DNA of 64,000 nt from Panacagrimonas sp. GTDB taxonomy: Bacteria > Pseudomonadota > Gammaproteobacteria > Nevskiales > Nevskiaceae. Below are positions 37,107-45,722 of the stretch, in pieces. Location of the stretch: contig NZ_JAJFBP010000025.1 in assembly GCF_020697055.1 (NCBI RefSeq), forward strand, positions 1 to 64,000. The letters are read 5' to 3'. The notes below the pieces were generated by a model. The model had not been told where the DNA came from. It ran no database searches and was given only the letters and a program-made list of their open reading frames with translations. A program made the translations under genes and the position numbers. The number at the start of each line of letters is the position of its first letter. The stretch's first letter is position 1.

Positions 37107-37934
37107 ATGGACGCTCAAACCGCTCACGTTGCACCCGAGGCGAAGTCGACTTCCGTGGCGCCGGTCCTCACGCGCGAGGATCGTGAGGGCATCGCCACGC
37201 TGTGCCTGAATCGACCGCTCCAGTTCAACGCGTTGTCCGAAGGGCTGCTCGGCGCGTTGCAGGACGCGTTCGATTCGCTGGCGTCGGATACCTCGGTGCG
37301 CTGCGTGGTGGTGGCGGCCGCGGGCAAGGCGTTCTGCGCCGGACATGATCTGCGACAGATGCGCGCCACGCCGACCGCCGCGTACTACCAGGACCTTTTC
37401 GCTCGCTGCAGCCGGATGATGCTCGCCATCCAGAATCTTCCGGTGCCCGTGATCGCCCGCGTGCACGGCATCGCCACCGCAGCCGGCTGCCAGCTGGTCG
37501 GCGCCTGCGATCTGGCCATTGCCGGAGAAAGCGCGCGCTTCGCGGTGTCCGGCATCAACGTCGGCCTGTTCTGCTCGACGCCCGCGGTGGCGCTGTCGCG
37601 CAACGTTTCGCCCAAGCGCTCATTCGACATGCTCGTCACCGGCCGCTTCATCGACGCGACCACGGCCGCCGACTGGGGCCTTGTCAACGAAGTGGTCGCC
37701 GATGCCGAGCTCGACGAAGCCGTGGCCCGCAAGTGCGCGGCCATCGTCGCCAAGAGCCCGACCGCCATTCGCTATGGCAAGCAGATGTTCTACCGCCAAC
37801 GCCAGATGACGCTCGACGCGGCCTACGCCTTCGCCGGCGAAGTCATGGCGCGCAACATGATGGAAGACGATGCCGGCGAAGGTGTCGATGCGTTCATCGC
37901 AAAGCGTCCGCCAGTTTGGAAACCTCTGGCCTGA
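37107..37934 (+). CDS. Enoyl-CoA hydratase/isomerase family protein, ECHDC3-like
   Basis: A 275-residue crotonase-fold protein with the oxyanion-hole segments AFCAGHDL and VHGIATAAGCQLVGACD. The two catalytic glutamates of classical enoyl-CoA hydratase are absent: the first position holds Gln129 (GCQL) and the second Gly149 (AVSGINVGLFCSTP). That pattern matches the ECHDC3 group, which lacks standard hydratase chemistry. It may act on a different acyl-CoA or have a non-hydratase role. It is a single gene with no operon partner visible. Confidence 0.88.
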   Translation: MDAQTAHVAPEAKSTSVAPVLTREDREGIATLCLNRPLQFNALSEGLLGALQDAFDSLASDTSVRCVVVAAAGKAFCAGHDLRQMRATPTAAYYQDLFARCSRMMLAIQNLPVPVIARVHGIATAAGCQLVGACDLAIAGESARFAVSGINVGLFCSTPAVALSRNVSPKRSFDMLVTGRFIDATTAADWGLVNEVVADAELDEAVARKCAAIVAKSPTAIRYGKQMFYRQRQMTLDAAYAFAGEVMARNMMEDDAGEGVDAFIAKRPPVWKPLA

Positions 37935-38238
37935 CGTCGATCCCGACGTTTCCTGTCTCAGTTCTGCGACCGCCGTGTCCACATGTGACGCGACGCGTCG
38001 CGTGACGCGGCGATCGGGTGTTCCTGCATGCGGTTCGGCGAGTCTCCGGTCTCGCCGCGTGCGTCCAATGGACGACCGCTGATCCGACCGCACCCAACAG
38101 TCGAATCAGGCCGGCGGGTCGAGCGGCAAAGTCCCGCGTACGAGCGGTCGATCAACGGAAGAAAGCGGACTCGTGTGTCGAGTTCGACGAATGGAGCGTG
38201 CATGCACGAGTGCACTCCCGTTCGAAGAACAAAACATC
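37935..38238. other. Intergenic region with a perfect palindrome
   Basis: No gene is supported in this 304-base gap. It contains CACATGTG (37980-37987) immediately followed by the 16-base palindrome ACGCGACGCGTCGCGT (37988-38003). These could be an operator for one of the flanking genes, but no promoter is clear. Confidence 0.45.
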
Positions 38239-39201
38239 ATGTCGATCCCGGGTCGCACGCTCCCATTCCCGCTTCGCCGACGGTTCGCGATCCACGCGTG
38301 GACCTGCCTGATGACGCTGATGTCGTGGCTTTCGCCGGTCCACGCAACGCCGGAACTCCTGCCCTGGGTGTCGACGCTCGAATCGCCTTCGCTGGGCGGT
38401 GCAACGTCTTCGGGCGCCTCGTCGTACGAAGCGGTGCCGAACGGCGATGAAGGCTATCGCGTCACCACGCGGTTCAACGGCCACGACGGAAAGCCGCTGA
38501 GCCTCTCGTTCGACCTGGACCGCGCGACCGCGATGACGTCGATGCGCGACTACGGCTTCTCGCAGCAAGAGGTCGATGCGCTGCAGGCGCAGTGCATCGG
38601 CAATCGCGAGTGCACCTCCGAGACGCTGGATCGGGCGATGCGCGCGTACTACCGCCAGCACGGACTGAGGGTGCAGCAGGGTCCGAATCGACGCATGCGC
38701 CTGTCGGTCGACATTCCGCACGTCGTACGGCGCAATCGTGCGGCCGTTCAGCCGATGGTCGTCGCATTGCGCGAACTCGGCTACGAGCAGGGGTTCGATG
38801 CGGAGCGCCGGGTGTCGACCGCCACTGCCCTCGTCCAGAGCGGGTTTGCCTACCGCTTGCCACAGGACGTGGAGAACGGCCGACGCACGCTGGGCTTCTA
38901 CACGCCACCGCGCACGATGGAGAAAGGCTACGGCGACTGCGACACCAAGTCCGCGCTGCTGGCCGCGGTGCTCGCCGGCCTCGGTGAAAAGGACGTCATC
39001 GGCGTCCACGTGCCGGGGCACTACCTGCTCGGGATCGCACGCGAACCACGCGCCGGCGACGCCAGCGTCGAGTACGGCGGCCGCCATTACCTGCTGCTGG
39101 AGGCCGCGGGCCCCGCACCGCGCCCACCCGGCGACGTCGCGAAGGTCACGCGTGCAGCACTGGCTTCCGGTCAGCCGATCCGCATCGACCCGATTTTCTG
39201 A
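38239..39201 (+). CDS. Exported transglutaminase-like cysteine protein
   Basis: A 320-residue protein with an N-terminal hydrophobic export segment (about 20-37). It has a putative Cys-His-acid triad: C234 in GYGDCDTKSALLA, H261 in VPGHYLLGI and E288 in HYLLLEAAGP. This order is typical of transglutaminase-like folds, which include cysteine proteases and amidases. The start at 38239 is a weak choice; an ATG at 38191 is also in frame. No partner gene is evident, and a terminator follows 22 bases after the stop. Confidence 0.75.
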   Translation: MSIPGRTLPFPLRRRFAIHAWTCLMTLMSWLSPVHATPELLPWVSTLESPSLGGATSSGASSYEAVPNGDEGYRVTTRFNGHDGKPLSLSFDLDRATAMTSMRDYGFSQQEVDALQAQCIGNRECTSETLDRAMRAYYRQHGLRVQQGPNRRMRLSVDIPHVVRRNRAAVQPMVVALRELGYEQGFDAERRVSTATALVQSGFAYRLPQDVENGRRTLGFYTPPRTMEKGYGDCDTKSALLAAVLAGLGEKDVIGVHVPGHYLLGIAREPRAGDASVEYGGRHYLLLEAAGPAPRPPGDVAKVTRAALASGQPIRIDPIF

Positions 39202-39222
39202 GCCAGATGTGGGCCAACGAAA

Positions 39223-39248
39223 AAGCCGCCAGCGAGTCGTGGCGGCTT
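39223..39248 (+). terminator. Terminator after the transglutaminase-like gene
   Basis: A 9-base-pair stem (39223-39231 with 39240-39248) with an 8-base loop follows the stop at 39201. The downstream run is only CTTCTTCGG on the plus strand, so it is weak as a terminator. Confidence 0.55.
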
Positions 39249-39279
39249 CTTCGGCTTCATCGCAAGGATGAAGTGGGTT

Positions 39280-39355
<76 letters not shown>

Positions 39356-39553
39356 GTGAGGGGCCGCGAGTATACCGATGCACTGCGGGCCACGGTAGTG
39401 CGTGCGCAGGAACCGGAAGATGAGATCGAGCAGCGCCGTCGGACCGTCATCTCCTGCCGCTTTCCTGGGCATCGGCGCGGGCCCCTTCACGATCGTCGGA
39501 AACCCTGCTAAAAGGCGGCCCGTCGTGACCCGAAACGGTGACCGATCCACCAC

Positions 39554-39799
39554 ATGGCCCGTAAGCCGAAGCAGAAGCCTCAGCCGGAAGCCGCGAAGAG
39601 CTTCGAGGAAGCCGCGCCATTCGAATCCGAAGGCGGCGACGATGACGTGAGCGTGATCGAACCGGACGTCGCGCCGGTCGATACCAAGATGCGCGACTGG
39701 CGCGATGTGGAGCGCTACAAGGAGATGCGCCAGCTCCGCAAGCTCGTCGACGACGAACTCGATCTGGAGTTCGACGAGAAGCCGCCCCGCGGCGGCTAG
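39554..39799 (+). CDS. Small charged protein of unknown function
   Basis: An 81-residue protein rich in Lys, Glu and Asp, with no signal peptide. The C-terminal half (VDTKMRDWRDVERYKEMRQL) is amphipathic and probably helical. It has a passing resemblance to small conserved gammaproteobacterial envelope-associated proteins, but I do not assign it. It is divergent from the tRNA-Ala gene and convergent with the LOG gene. Confidence 0.7.
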   Translation: MARKPKQKPQPEAAKSFEEAAPFESEGGDDDVSVIEPDVAPVDTKMRDWRDVERYKEMRQLRKLVDDELDLEFDEKPPRGG

Positions 39800-39823
39800 C
39801 AGCTCTCGCGCGCCACCCCCGGC

Positions 39824-40516
39824 TCAGGGGGGCAACCCCACCACGATGCGATCCATCGCCTCCTCCGGCGTGTCCGCGTAGGTGAACAGCTCGAGGTCCT
39901 CCCGCCGGATCAGCCCGCGCCGTGCGAACGCCTCGAAGTTGATCGTGTCCTGCCAGAACGCGCGGTCGTAGAGCACGATCGGCATCGGCGAGGACTTCCC
40001 CGTCTGGGTCAGCGTGAGCAATTCGAACAGTTCGTCCATCGTGCCGAAGCCGCCGGGGAAGATCACCGCGGCGCGCGCCAGGTTCAGGAACCAGAACTTG
40101 CGCATGAAGAAGTAGTGGAAGACGACGCTCCGGCGATCGTCGACGAACGGGTTGGCCTCTTCCTCGTGCGGCAACGAGATGTTGAGCCCCACGTTGAGCG
40201 AAGCATCCACGCGCGCCGCGCCTTCGTGGGCGGCCTGCATGATCCCGGGCCCACCGCCGGTGACGATGTAGTAGCGATCGGCCACCGCGTGCGCGTGCAC
40301 GGTCCAGCGCGCGATCAGCTCGGCGAGCGTGGCAGCGTCCCGGTACGAGGGCGATTGGGGCGGCAGCCGCGCCGATCCGAACAGGATCACGCCGCGGCGG
40401 ATGTCGAGCTCCTTGAAGCGCGCTTCCGGATCGAGGTACTCGCACAGCAGGCGCACCGTCCTGGCGGACGGGCTCATCAGGAACTCAGGATTCAGGTACG
40501 ACTTGGGCAGCTTCAT
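39824..40516 (-). CDS. LOG-family (TIGR00730) protein
   Basis: A 230-residue Rossmann-fold protein with the LOG signature GGGPGIMQAAHEGA and PGGFGTMDELFE. LOG proteins are phosphoribohydrolases that release cytokinin-like bases from nucleotide forms; in bacteria the role is often nucleotide metabolism. The ATG at 40516 is preferred over a TTG at 40522. There is no clear Shine-Dalgarno outside a hairpin just upstream. Confidence 0.88.
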   Translation of the reverse strand: MKLPKSYLNPEFLMSPSARTVRLLCEYLDPEARFKELDIRRGVILFGSARLPPQSPSYRDAATLAELIARWTVHAHAVADRYYIVTGGGPGIMQAAHEGAARVDASLNVGLNISLPHEEEANPFVDDRRSVVFHYFFMRKFWFLNLARAAVIFPGGFGTMDELFELLTLTQTGKSSPMPIVLYDRAFWQDTINFEAFARRGLIRREDLELFTYADTPEEAMDRIVVGLPP

Positions 40517-40521
40517 GTGCA

Positions 40522-40548
40522 ATCGGGCTTCCGGTTAGGAAGCCCGAT
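40522..40548 (-). promoter_or_regulatory. Hairpin just upstream of the LOG gene start
   Basis: An 11-base-pair stem (40522-40532 with 40538-40548, loop GGTTA) lies six bases from the ATG at 40516. On the minus strand the only GGAAG-like ribosome-binding sequence is inside its arm. It could hide the ribosome site or mark the end of the upstream ligase transcript; it lacks a T-run, so it is a poor terminator. Confidence 0.45.
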
Positions 40549-40573
40549 CTTACGGCCCCGCGATGAACCGCCC

Positions 40574-42250
40574 TCAGCTGTCCCAGACCACGGGCGCCCG
40601 TTCGGCCGCCCAGCGGGCCACGCGCGGCTCGTAGTGCTTCTCCACGACGTTGCGCTTGACCTTGAGCGTCGGCGTGATGAACCCGTTTTCGACCGTCCAG
40701 GTTTCGCGCGACAGCGCCAGGAAGTCGAGCTGCTCGTGTGGGTCGAGTTGCGCGTTGATGGTGGACAAGTGCGATTCGAACGACGCGCGCAGCGAGTCAC
40801 GCTGCGCCGGATCGGCGCTCGCGGTGACAGCGTCGGCGGACAGGATCACCACCGCGAACGGTTGCGCGCTGTTGGCGCCCATCACGCAGCAGGCCTCGAT
40901 GCCGGTATGGGCCGTGAGCCGGTTTTCGATCGGCGACGGCGCGACGTACTTTCCCTTGGACGTCTTGAACAGCTCCTTGGCGCGTCCGGTTATGCGCAGG
41001 CGGCCTTGCGCGTCGATCTCGCCCAGATCACCGGTGCGCAGCCAGCCGTCCGCCGTCATCGTCTCGCTGGTCTTCTCCGGCTCGCGGTAGTAGCCCTTCA
41101 TGAGCGCCGGGCTGCGCATCTCGACTTCGCCGCTCCCGGAGATCCTCTGCTCGACACCGGGATAGGTTTCCCCGACGTACCCGACGCGCTGGCGTCCCGG
41201 CACGTTCGAGTGCGAGCAGCCGAAGTTCTCGGTCATCCCGTAGGCCTCGAGCAGTGGCAGGCCCAGACGCTGGTACCAGTCCAGAAGTGACGGCGGCATC
41301 GGCGCCGCGCCACCCAACGCCAGGCGCGTCTGATCCAGCCCCATCCCCTCTAGGATCTTGCGCCGCACGATCCGGCCGAAGATCGGGATCCGCATCAGTC
41401 GATCGAGCTCGTCCTTGGGCTTCTTGGCGAAGACGCCCTGCTGGAACTTCACCCATAGGCGCGGAACCGTTCCGAACACGGTCGGACGCGCGCGCCGCAG
41501 ATCCCTCGCGAAGGTCTCCACCGACTCGGCGAAAAAGATGCGAAAGCCGCCGCGAAAAGACGTCGACTCCACGCCCCAGCGCTCCGCCACGTGCGACAGC
41601 GGCAGGTGCGAAAGCACCCGATCACCGGGCGTCGCAGGAAAACGCTGGGTGAAGGTCTTGGCCGCCCATGCGATGCCGGCGAAATCGTGCATGACGCCCT
41701 TGGGCGTCCCTGTCGTCCCCGAGGTGTAGATCAGTGTCGCGAGTTCCTCGGCACCGCGCACGGGATTTCCGGGCAGCGGTTCGGTGCGCGCGACCACGTC
41801 GTCCCACAGCGTCGCGCCAGGAACGTCCGGCGCCATCGGCAGGCAGATGCGTTCGACGTTCGCGTCGATTCCATCCTTCATCGATGGCCAGTCATCGAGC
41901 TTGCCGATGAAACAGGCGCGGGCGCTGCTGTGATCGAGTACCTGGCGCACCGACTCTGCAGTGAGCGTCGGGTACAGCGGCACCGAGACGTGACCCGCCA
42001 TCCAGATCGCGAGATCGGCCATGATCCAGTGCGCGCAGTTCTTCGACAGGATCGAAATGCGCGATCCCGGCTCCCATCCACGCGAACGCAGATGGGCGGC
42101 CATTCGCCGCGATTGATCGCCCACCTGCGCCCAGGTCCAGTCGCGCACCGCGCCGCCACCGATCGGCTGCGTCAGATAGATCGCGTTGGGCTGCGCGCGC
42201 TCCCAGCGGTAGAAGGATTCGAGCGGAAGATCTTCGGCGGACACGGTCAT
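40574..42250 (-). CDS. Long-chain acyl-CoA synthetase (AMP-binding)
   Basis: A 558-residue ANL-superfamily enzyme activating fatty acids to acyl-CoA. It has YTSGTTGTPKG, LSHLPLSHVAER, the A5 motif YGMTENFG, the A8 region TGDLGEIDAQGR followed by GRAKELFKTSKGKYVAP, and the late IENRL segment. The KGKYVAPxPIE form is typical of the FadD/long-chain ACSL branch. The ATG at 42250 is preferred; an earlier TTG at 42265 is possible. It is transcribed divergently from the acyl-CoA dehydrogenase gene. Confidence 0.92.
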   Translation of the reverse strand: MTVSAEDLPLESFYRWERAQPNAIYLTQPIGGGAVRDWTWAQVGDQSRRMAAHLRSRGWEPGSRISILSKNCAHWIMADLAIWMAGHVSVPLYPTLTAESVRQVLDHSSARACFIGKLDDWPSMKDGIDANVERICLPMAPDVPGATLWDDVVARTEPLPGNPVRGAEELATLIYTSGTTGTPKGVMHDFAGIAWAAKTFTQRFPATPGDRVLSHLPLSHVAERWGVESTSFRGGFRIFFAESVETFARDLRRARPTVFGTVPRLWVKFQQGVFAKKPKDELDRLMRIPIFGRIVRRKILEGMGLDQTRLALGGAAPMPPSLLDWYQRLGLPLLEAYGMTENFGCSHSNVPGRQRVGYVGETYPGVEQRISGSGEVEMRSPALMKGYYREPEKTSETMTADGWLRTGDLGEIDAQGRLRITGRAKELFKTSKGKYVAPSPIENRLTAHTGIEACCVMGANSAQPFAVVILSADAVTASADPAQRDSLRASFESHLSTINAQLDPHEQLDFLALSRETWTVENGFITPTLKVKRNVVEKHYEPRVARWAAERAPVVWDS

Positions 42251-42349
42251 TCGAGCGCTCACCAAGCAGGTGGAAACAAAGGGGGGTTGATTCGGATGCT
42301 AACGCAGGACTAGCGTGATCGGAATTTCCCCTTTCACAGCGCTTTGGTA

Positions 42350-43501
42350 ATGACGATGACCCACGCCTCACCGTACTACGACAAGGACCATGAAGACTTT
42401 CGCGTGCAGGCGCGGCGATTCGTGGAAAAGGAGATTTCACCCCATCTCGAGGCCTGGGAAACCGCCGGCCGCATTCCTCGGGAACTGCATCGCAAGGCCG
42501 CCGAAGCCGGCCTGCTGCAGGTTGGATTTCCGGAGCGCTGCGGCGGGATCGAGGTGCCGGACCTGTTCTACGGCATCGTGCTGACCGAGGAGCTCGCGCG
42601 CTCGGGCAGCGGAGGCGTGATCGCGGGTCTGATGAGCCACACGATCGCGACGCCGCCGATCTGTCACGTGGGGTCGCCGGAGCTGCAGGCCAAGTACGCG
42701 CGACCGGTGCTCGAAGGTCATCGCATCGCGGCGCTGGCCATCACCGAGCCGGGCGGCGGGTCGGATGTCGCCAATCTCAAGACGCGCGCCGAACGCGACG
42801 GCGACCACTACGTGGTCAACGGCTCGAAGACCTTCATCACCTCCGGCATGCGAGCCGACTTCCTGACCGTCGCGGTACGCACCGGCGGGCCCGGCATGGG
42901 CGGCGTATCACTGCTGGTCATCGACGGGGACACGCCAGGCCTCAGCCGTACGCCACTCGACAAGATGGGATGGCGCTGCTCGGACACCGCGACGCTCTAC
43001 TTCGAGGACTGTCGAGTTCCGCTGGGCAATCTGGTCGGTCGTGAGAATCAGGGCTTCATGGCGATCATGCTCAACTTCAACCAGGAGCGACTCGGACTTG
43101 CTGCGCAGGCCTGGGCCTCGGCGCTGGTGTGCTACGAGGACGCGCTCGAGTACGCCCGCTCGCGCGAGACGTTCGGCCGTCCGCTGATCCGCAACCAGGT
43201 GATCCGCCACAAGCTCGTCGACATGCGGATGCGCATCGAAGCCGTGAAGGCCAACCTGGACCTGATCGCGTGGCGCGTCACGCAGAAGCACATGCCGATC
43301 GCCGAGGTCTGCATGCTCAAGAACCTGGCCTGCACCACGCTCGAATGGGTCGCCAACGAGGCAATGCAGATCTTCGGCGGCGCCGGGTATCTTCGCGGGG
43401 CCCGCGTGGAACGGATCTATCGCGAAACCAAGGTCCTGACCATCGGCGGCGGCTCGCTCGAGATCATGAAGGACTTGGCGGCGCGCCAGCTCGGGATGTA
43501 G
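42350..43501 (+). CDS. Acyl-CoA dehydrogenase, long-chain/isovaleryl type
   Basis: A 383-residue flavoprotein that introduces the alpha-beta double bond in acyl-CoA. It has AITEPGGGSDV, TFITSG, ARSRETFGRPL and the C-terminal QIFGGAGYLRG. The position of the MCAD catalytic glutamate (YEGT) is occupied by Gly in IGGGSLEIM. Instead E246 in NFNQERLGL sits where long-chain and isovaleryl-CoA dehydrogenases keep their catalytic base, so it belongs to that branch. It is divergent from an acyl-CoA ligase, which suggests linked fatty-acid degradation. A start at 42356 is also possible. Confidence 0.92.
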   Translation: MTMTHASPYYDKDHEDFRVQARRFVEKEISPHLEAWETAGRIPRELHRKAAEAGLLQVGFPERCGGIEVPDLFYGIVLTEELARSGSGGVIAGLMSHTIATPPICHVGSPELQAKYARPVLEGHRIAALAITEPGGGSDVANLKTRAERDGDHYVVNGSKTFITSGMRADFLTVAVRTGGPGMGGVSLLVIDGDTPGLSRTPLDKMGWRCSDTATLYFEDCRVPLGNLVGRENQGFMAIMLNFNQERLGLAAQAWASALVCYEDALEYARSRETFGRPLIRNQVIRHKLVDMRMRIEAVKANLDLIAWRVTQKHMPIAEVCMLKNLACTTLEWVANEAMQIFGGAGYLRGARVERIYRETKVLTIGGGSLEIMKDLAARQLGM

Positions 43502-43514
43502 GCAAAATACCGGC

Positions 43515-43542
43515 TTGCAAATTCTTGCAAAGTCAGTAAATT
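43515..43542 (+). promoter_or_regulatory. Weak promoter candidate for OmpA paralogue 2
   Basis: TTGCAA (43515-43520) and TAAATT (43537-43542) are separated by 16 bases in an AT-rich patch about 115 bases before the OmpA start. Each hexamer matches the sigma-70 consensus at four of six positions, so this is only suggestive. Confidence 0.35.
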
Positions 43543-43657
43543 GCCGGCAGAAATTAAAGTTGTGCGTGAGCGCGGGGGCGAGTCCCGGCCCAAAACGGCA
43601 TGGCTCGCTACACTGCGCGTCCGTCGTATCCAGGGTTGATTCGCTTTCGGGGGCTAC

Positions 43658-45412
43658 ATGTCGTTATTCAAAGAACGCCTGCACGGCGGGCTCGTGAAGG
43701 GGTTGATCGGCGCAAGCCTGATCGGGGTTTCGTTCTCGGCGGCGGCACAGCCCGCCCCGGGCTGGTACATGGGGATCGAAGGCTTCTACGCCGATACCGA
43801 CGATCTCGACGGCTCGGCGAAGATCCAGTTGCCGGACAACAGCAACAGTGTCCCCAACTCCTGCCTTCTTCCGATCGAGTTGCTGGGCGTCAACATCGAT
43901 GCTCTCGGACTCTGCGTCCTGGGCAACAACGGATTGGAAGTCATCGATCCGGGCTCGGTGGCCCAGACCACTTCGCACATCAAGCTTGATCCGGGCGCCG
44001 GTGGCGGCGCTTCGTTCGGATATCTCTTCGATGGCGGCCTGCGGCCGGAACTGAACTTCCGCTACTCCGAGAACGACCTCAAGAAGTTCACCACGGGCGA
44101 CTTCGACGGCAGCACGGACGGCAAGCTGCGCGCGATGCGCCTGATGGCGAACCTGTGGTTCGACATCGATCTCGGCAATTTCGCCCCGTACTTCGGCGGC
44201 GGCCTCGGCATGCAGAACACCGAACTCAAGGGCTTCGGCACCAAGGACGACGACAACACGATCGCGTTCCAGGGCGGCGCGGGCCTGGCCTACTGGTTCG
44301 GCAACGCCACGGCGCTGTCGGTGGACTACCGCTATGTCTCCGCCGAAGAACCCGAGTTCAGCGGCACCGACTCGGTCACCGGCATCAAGACCACGCGTGA
44401 CGGCGAGTACAAGGCGCACAACATCGGCGCCAGCCTGCGCTACTCCTTCGGCGGCCAGTTCAAGGACTCCGACGGCGATGGCGTGCTCGATCGCAAGGAC
44501 AAATGCCCGAACACGCCGCAAGGCGTGCAGGTCTACTCGGACGGCTGCCCGGTCGACCTCGACCAGGACGGCGTGCCCGACTACCTCGACAAGTGCCCCA
44601 ACACCCCGCCGGGCACCCCGGTCAACGCCGAGGGCTGCCCGTTCGATTCGGACGGCGATGGCGTGGCCGATCACCTCGACCAGTGCCCCGGCACTCCGAC
44701 GGGCGTGAAGGTCGACGGCAAGGGCTGCCCGCTGGATTCGGACGGTGACGGCGTTCCCGACTATCTCGACAAGTGCCCCGAATCGACCGCCGGCCAGGCC
44801 GTGAACGCCCAGGGCTGCGAGATCAGCGACAAGGACGGCGACGGCATCCCGGACAACCTCGACAAGTGCCCGGATTCCGATCCGACGATCAAGGTCGGTC
44901 CGGATGGCTGCCCGCTCGACAGCGATGGCGACGGCATCCCCGATCACCTCGACGAGTGCCCCAACACGCCGCCGGGTCTGAAGATCCTGCCCAATGGCTG
45001 TGCGCTGGTCGGCGACTGCCGCAAGCCGCGTCCGGGCGAAGCGGTGGACGCCAAGGGTTGCGCGGTGGATCAGCGCTTCATCCTTCGCGGCGTGAAGTTC
45101 GAGTTCGATTCCGACCGACTGACCAAGCCGGCCGAAGCGATCCTGAACGACGTGGCCGAAACGCTGGCGGCATACCCGGATGTCACCGTCGAGGTGCAGG
45201 GTCACACCGACAGCCTCGGCACCGACGCCTACAACCTGGGTCTGTCCGAGCGCCGCGCCAACTCGGTCAAGCGCTACCTGGGCGGACGCGGCGTCAGCGG
45301 TGATCGACTGCGCCCGGTGGGCTATGGCGAATCGCAGCCGATCGCCGACAACGCCACGACCGAAGGCCAGGAAGAGAATCGTCGCGTGGAGTTCCGCGTC
45401 ATCTCGAACTGA
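43658..45412 (+). CDS. OmpA-family protein with TSP3-like repeats (paralogue 2)
   Basis: A 584-residue outer-membrane protein with a signal peptide (LIGASLIGVSFSAAAQ), a larger barrel-like N-terminal domain than paralogue 1 (about 30-268), six full and one degenerate calcium-binding TSP3-like repeats (about 270-473) and a C-terminal OmpA peptidoglycan-binding domain (about 475-584). The start follows GGGGG. From the TSP3 repeats on, the DNA is nearly identical to the gene at 26364, with no length change, while the N-terminal domains differ strongly. Confidence 0.93.
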   Translation: MSLFKERLHGGLVKGLIGASLIGVSFSAAAQPAPGWYMGIEGFYADTDDLDGSAKIQLPDNSNSVPNSCLLPIELLGVNIDALGLCVLGNNGLEVIDPGSVAQTTSHIKLDPGAGGGASFGYLFDGGLRPELNFRYSENDLKKFTTGDFDGSTDGKLRAMRLMANLWFDIDLGNFAPYFGGGLGMQNTELKGFGTKDDDNTIAFQGGAGLAYWFGNATALSVDYRYVSAEEPEFSGTDSVTGIKTTRDGEYKAHNIGASLRYSFGGQFKDSDGDGVLDRKDKCPNTPQGVQVYSDGCPVDLDQDGVPDYLDKCPNTPPGTPVNAEGCPFDSDGDGVADHLDQCPGTPTGVKVDGKGCPLDSDGDGVPDYLDKCPESTAGQAVNAQGCEISDKDGDGIPDNLDKCPDSDPTIKVGPDGCPLDSDGDGIPDHLDECPNTPPGLKILPNGCALVGDCRKPRPGEAVDAKGCAVDQRFILRGVKFEFDSDRLTKPAEAILNDVAETLAAYPDVTVEVQGHTDSLGTDAYNLGLSERRANSVKRYLGGRGVSGDRLRPVGYGESQPIADNATTEGQEENRRVEFRVISN

Positions 45413-45433
45413 CGCGACATCGCAGCACTTTGG

Positions 45434-45464
45434 AGCCCGGCCGGATTTTCCGGCCGGGCTTTTT
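45434..45464 (+). terminator. Terminator of OmpA paralogue 2
   Basis: An 11-base-pair GC-rich stem (45434-45444 with 45450-45460) with an ATTTT loop is followed by TTTT. It begins 22 bases after the OmpA stop. Confidence 0.9.
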
Positions 45465-45486
45465 CATGTCCGATCGTCTTGGGTGC

Positions 45487-45705
45487 TCAGCTCGCGGCGC
45501 TTCGAAGCACGAGCTGCACCACGGCGTAGACGATCAGCACGAAGGCGGCGGTCATCAGCAATCCAATCGCGACGAAGCGCAACGGACTGCCCTGCGTGAA
45601 GTCGCGCCGCCGATTGCGCGAGCTCTGCACGCCGAAGAACGATGCCAGCACGCTGCCGATCTCCTGCAGGAGCGTCGGACGTTTCGGTGGCGGCGAGCCG
45701 CTCAC
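45487..45705 (-). CDS. DUF2970 small membrane protein
   Basis: A 72-residue protein with a single hydrophobic segment near the C-terminus (FVAIGLLMTAAFVLIVYAVV) and the family segment SVLASFFGVQSSRNRRRDF. DUF2970 proteins are small, inner-membrane and uncharacterised. It follows the DUF2505 gene by 17 bases on the same strand. Confidence 0.82.
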   Translation of the reverse strand: MSGSPPPKRPTLLQEIGSVLASFFGVQSSRNRRRDFTQGSPLRFVAIGLLMTAAFVLIVYAVVQLVLRSAAS

Positions 45706-45722
45706 GTGACGAAGCCCCGGGG

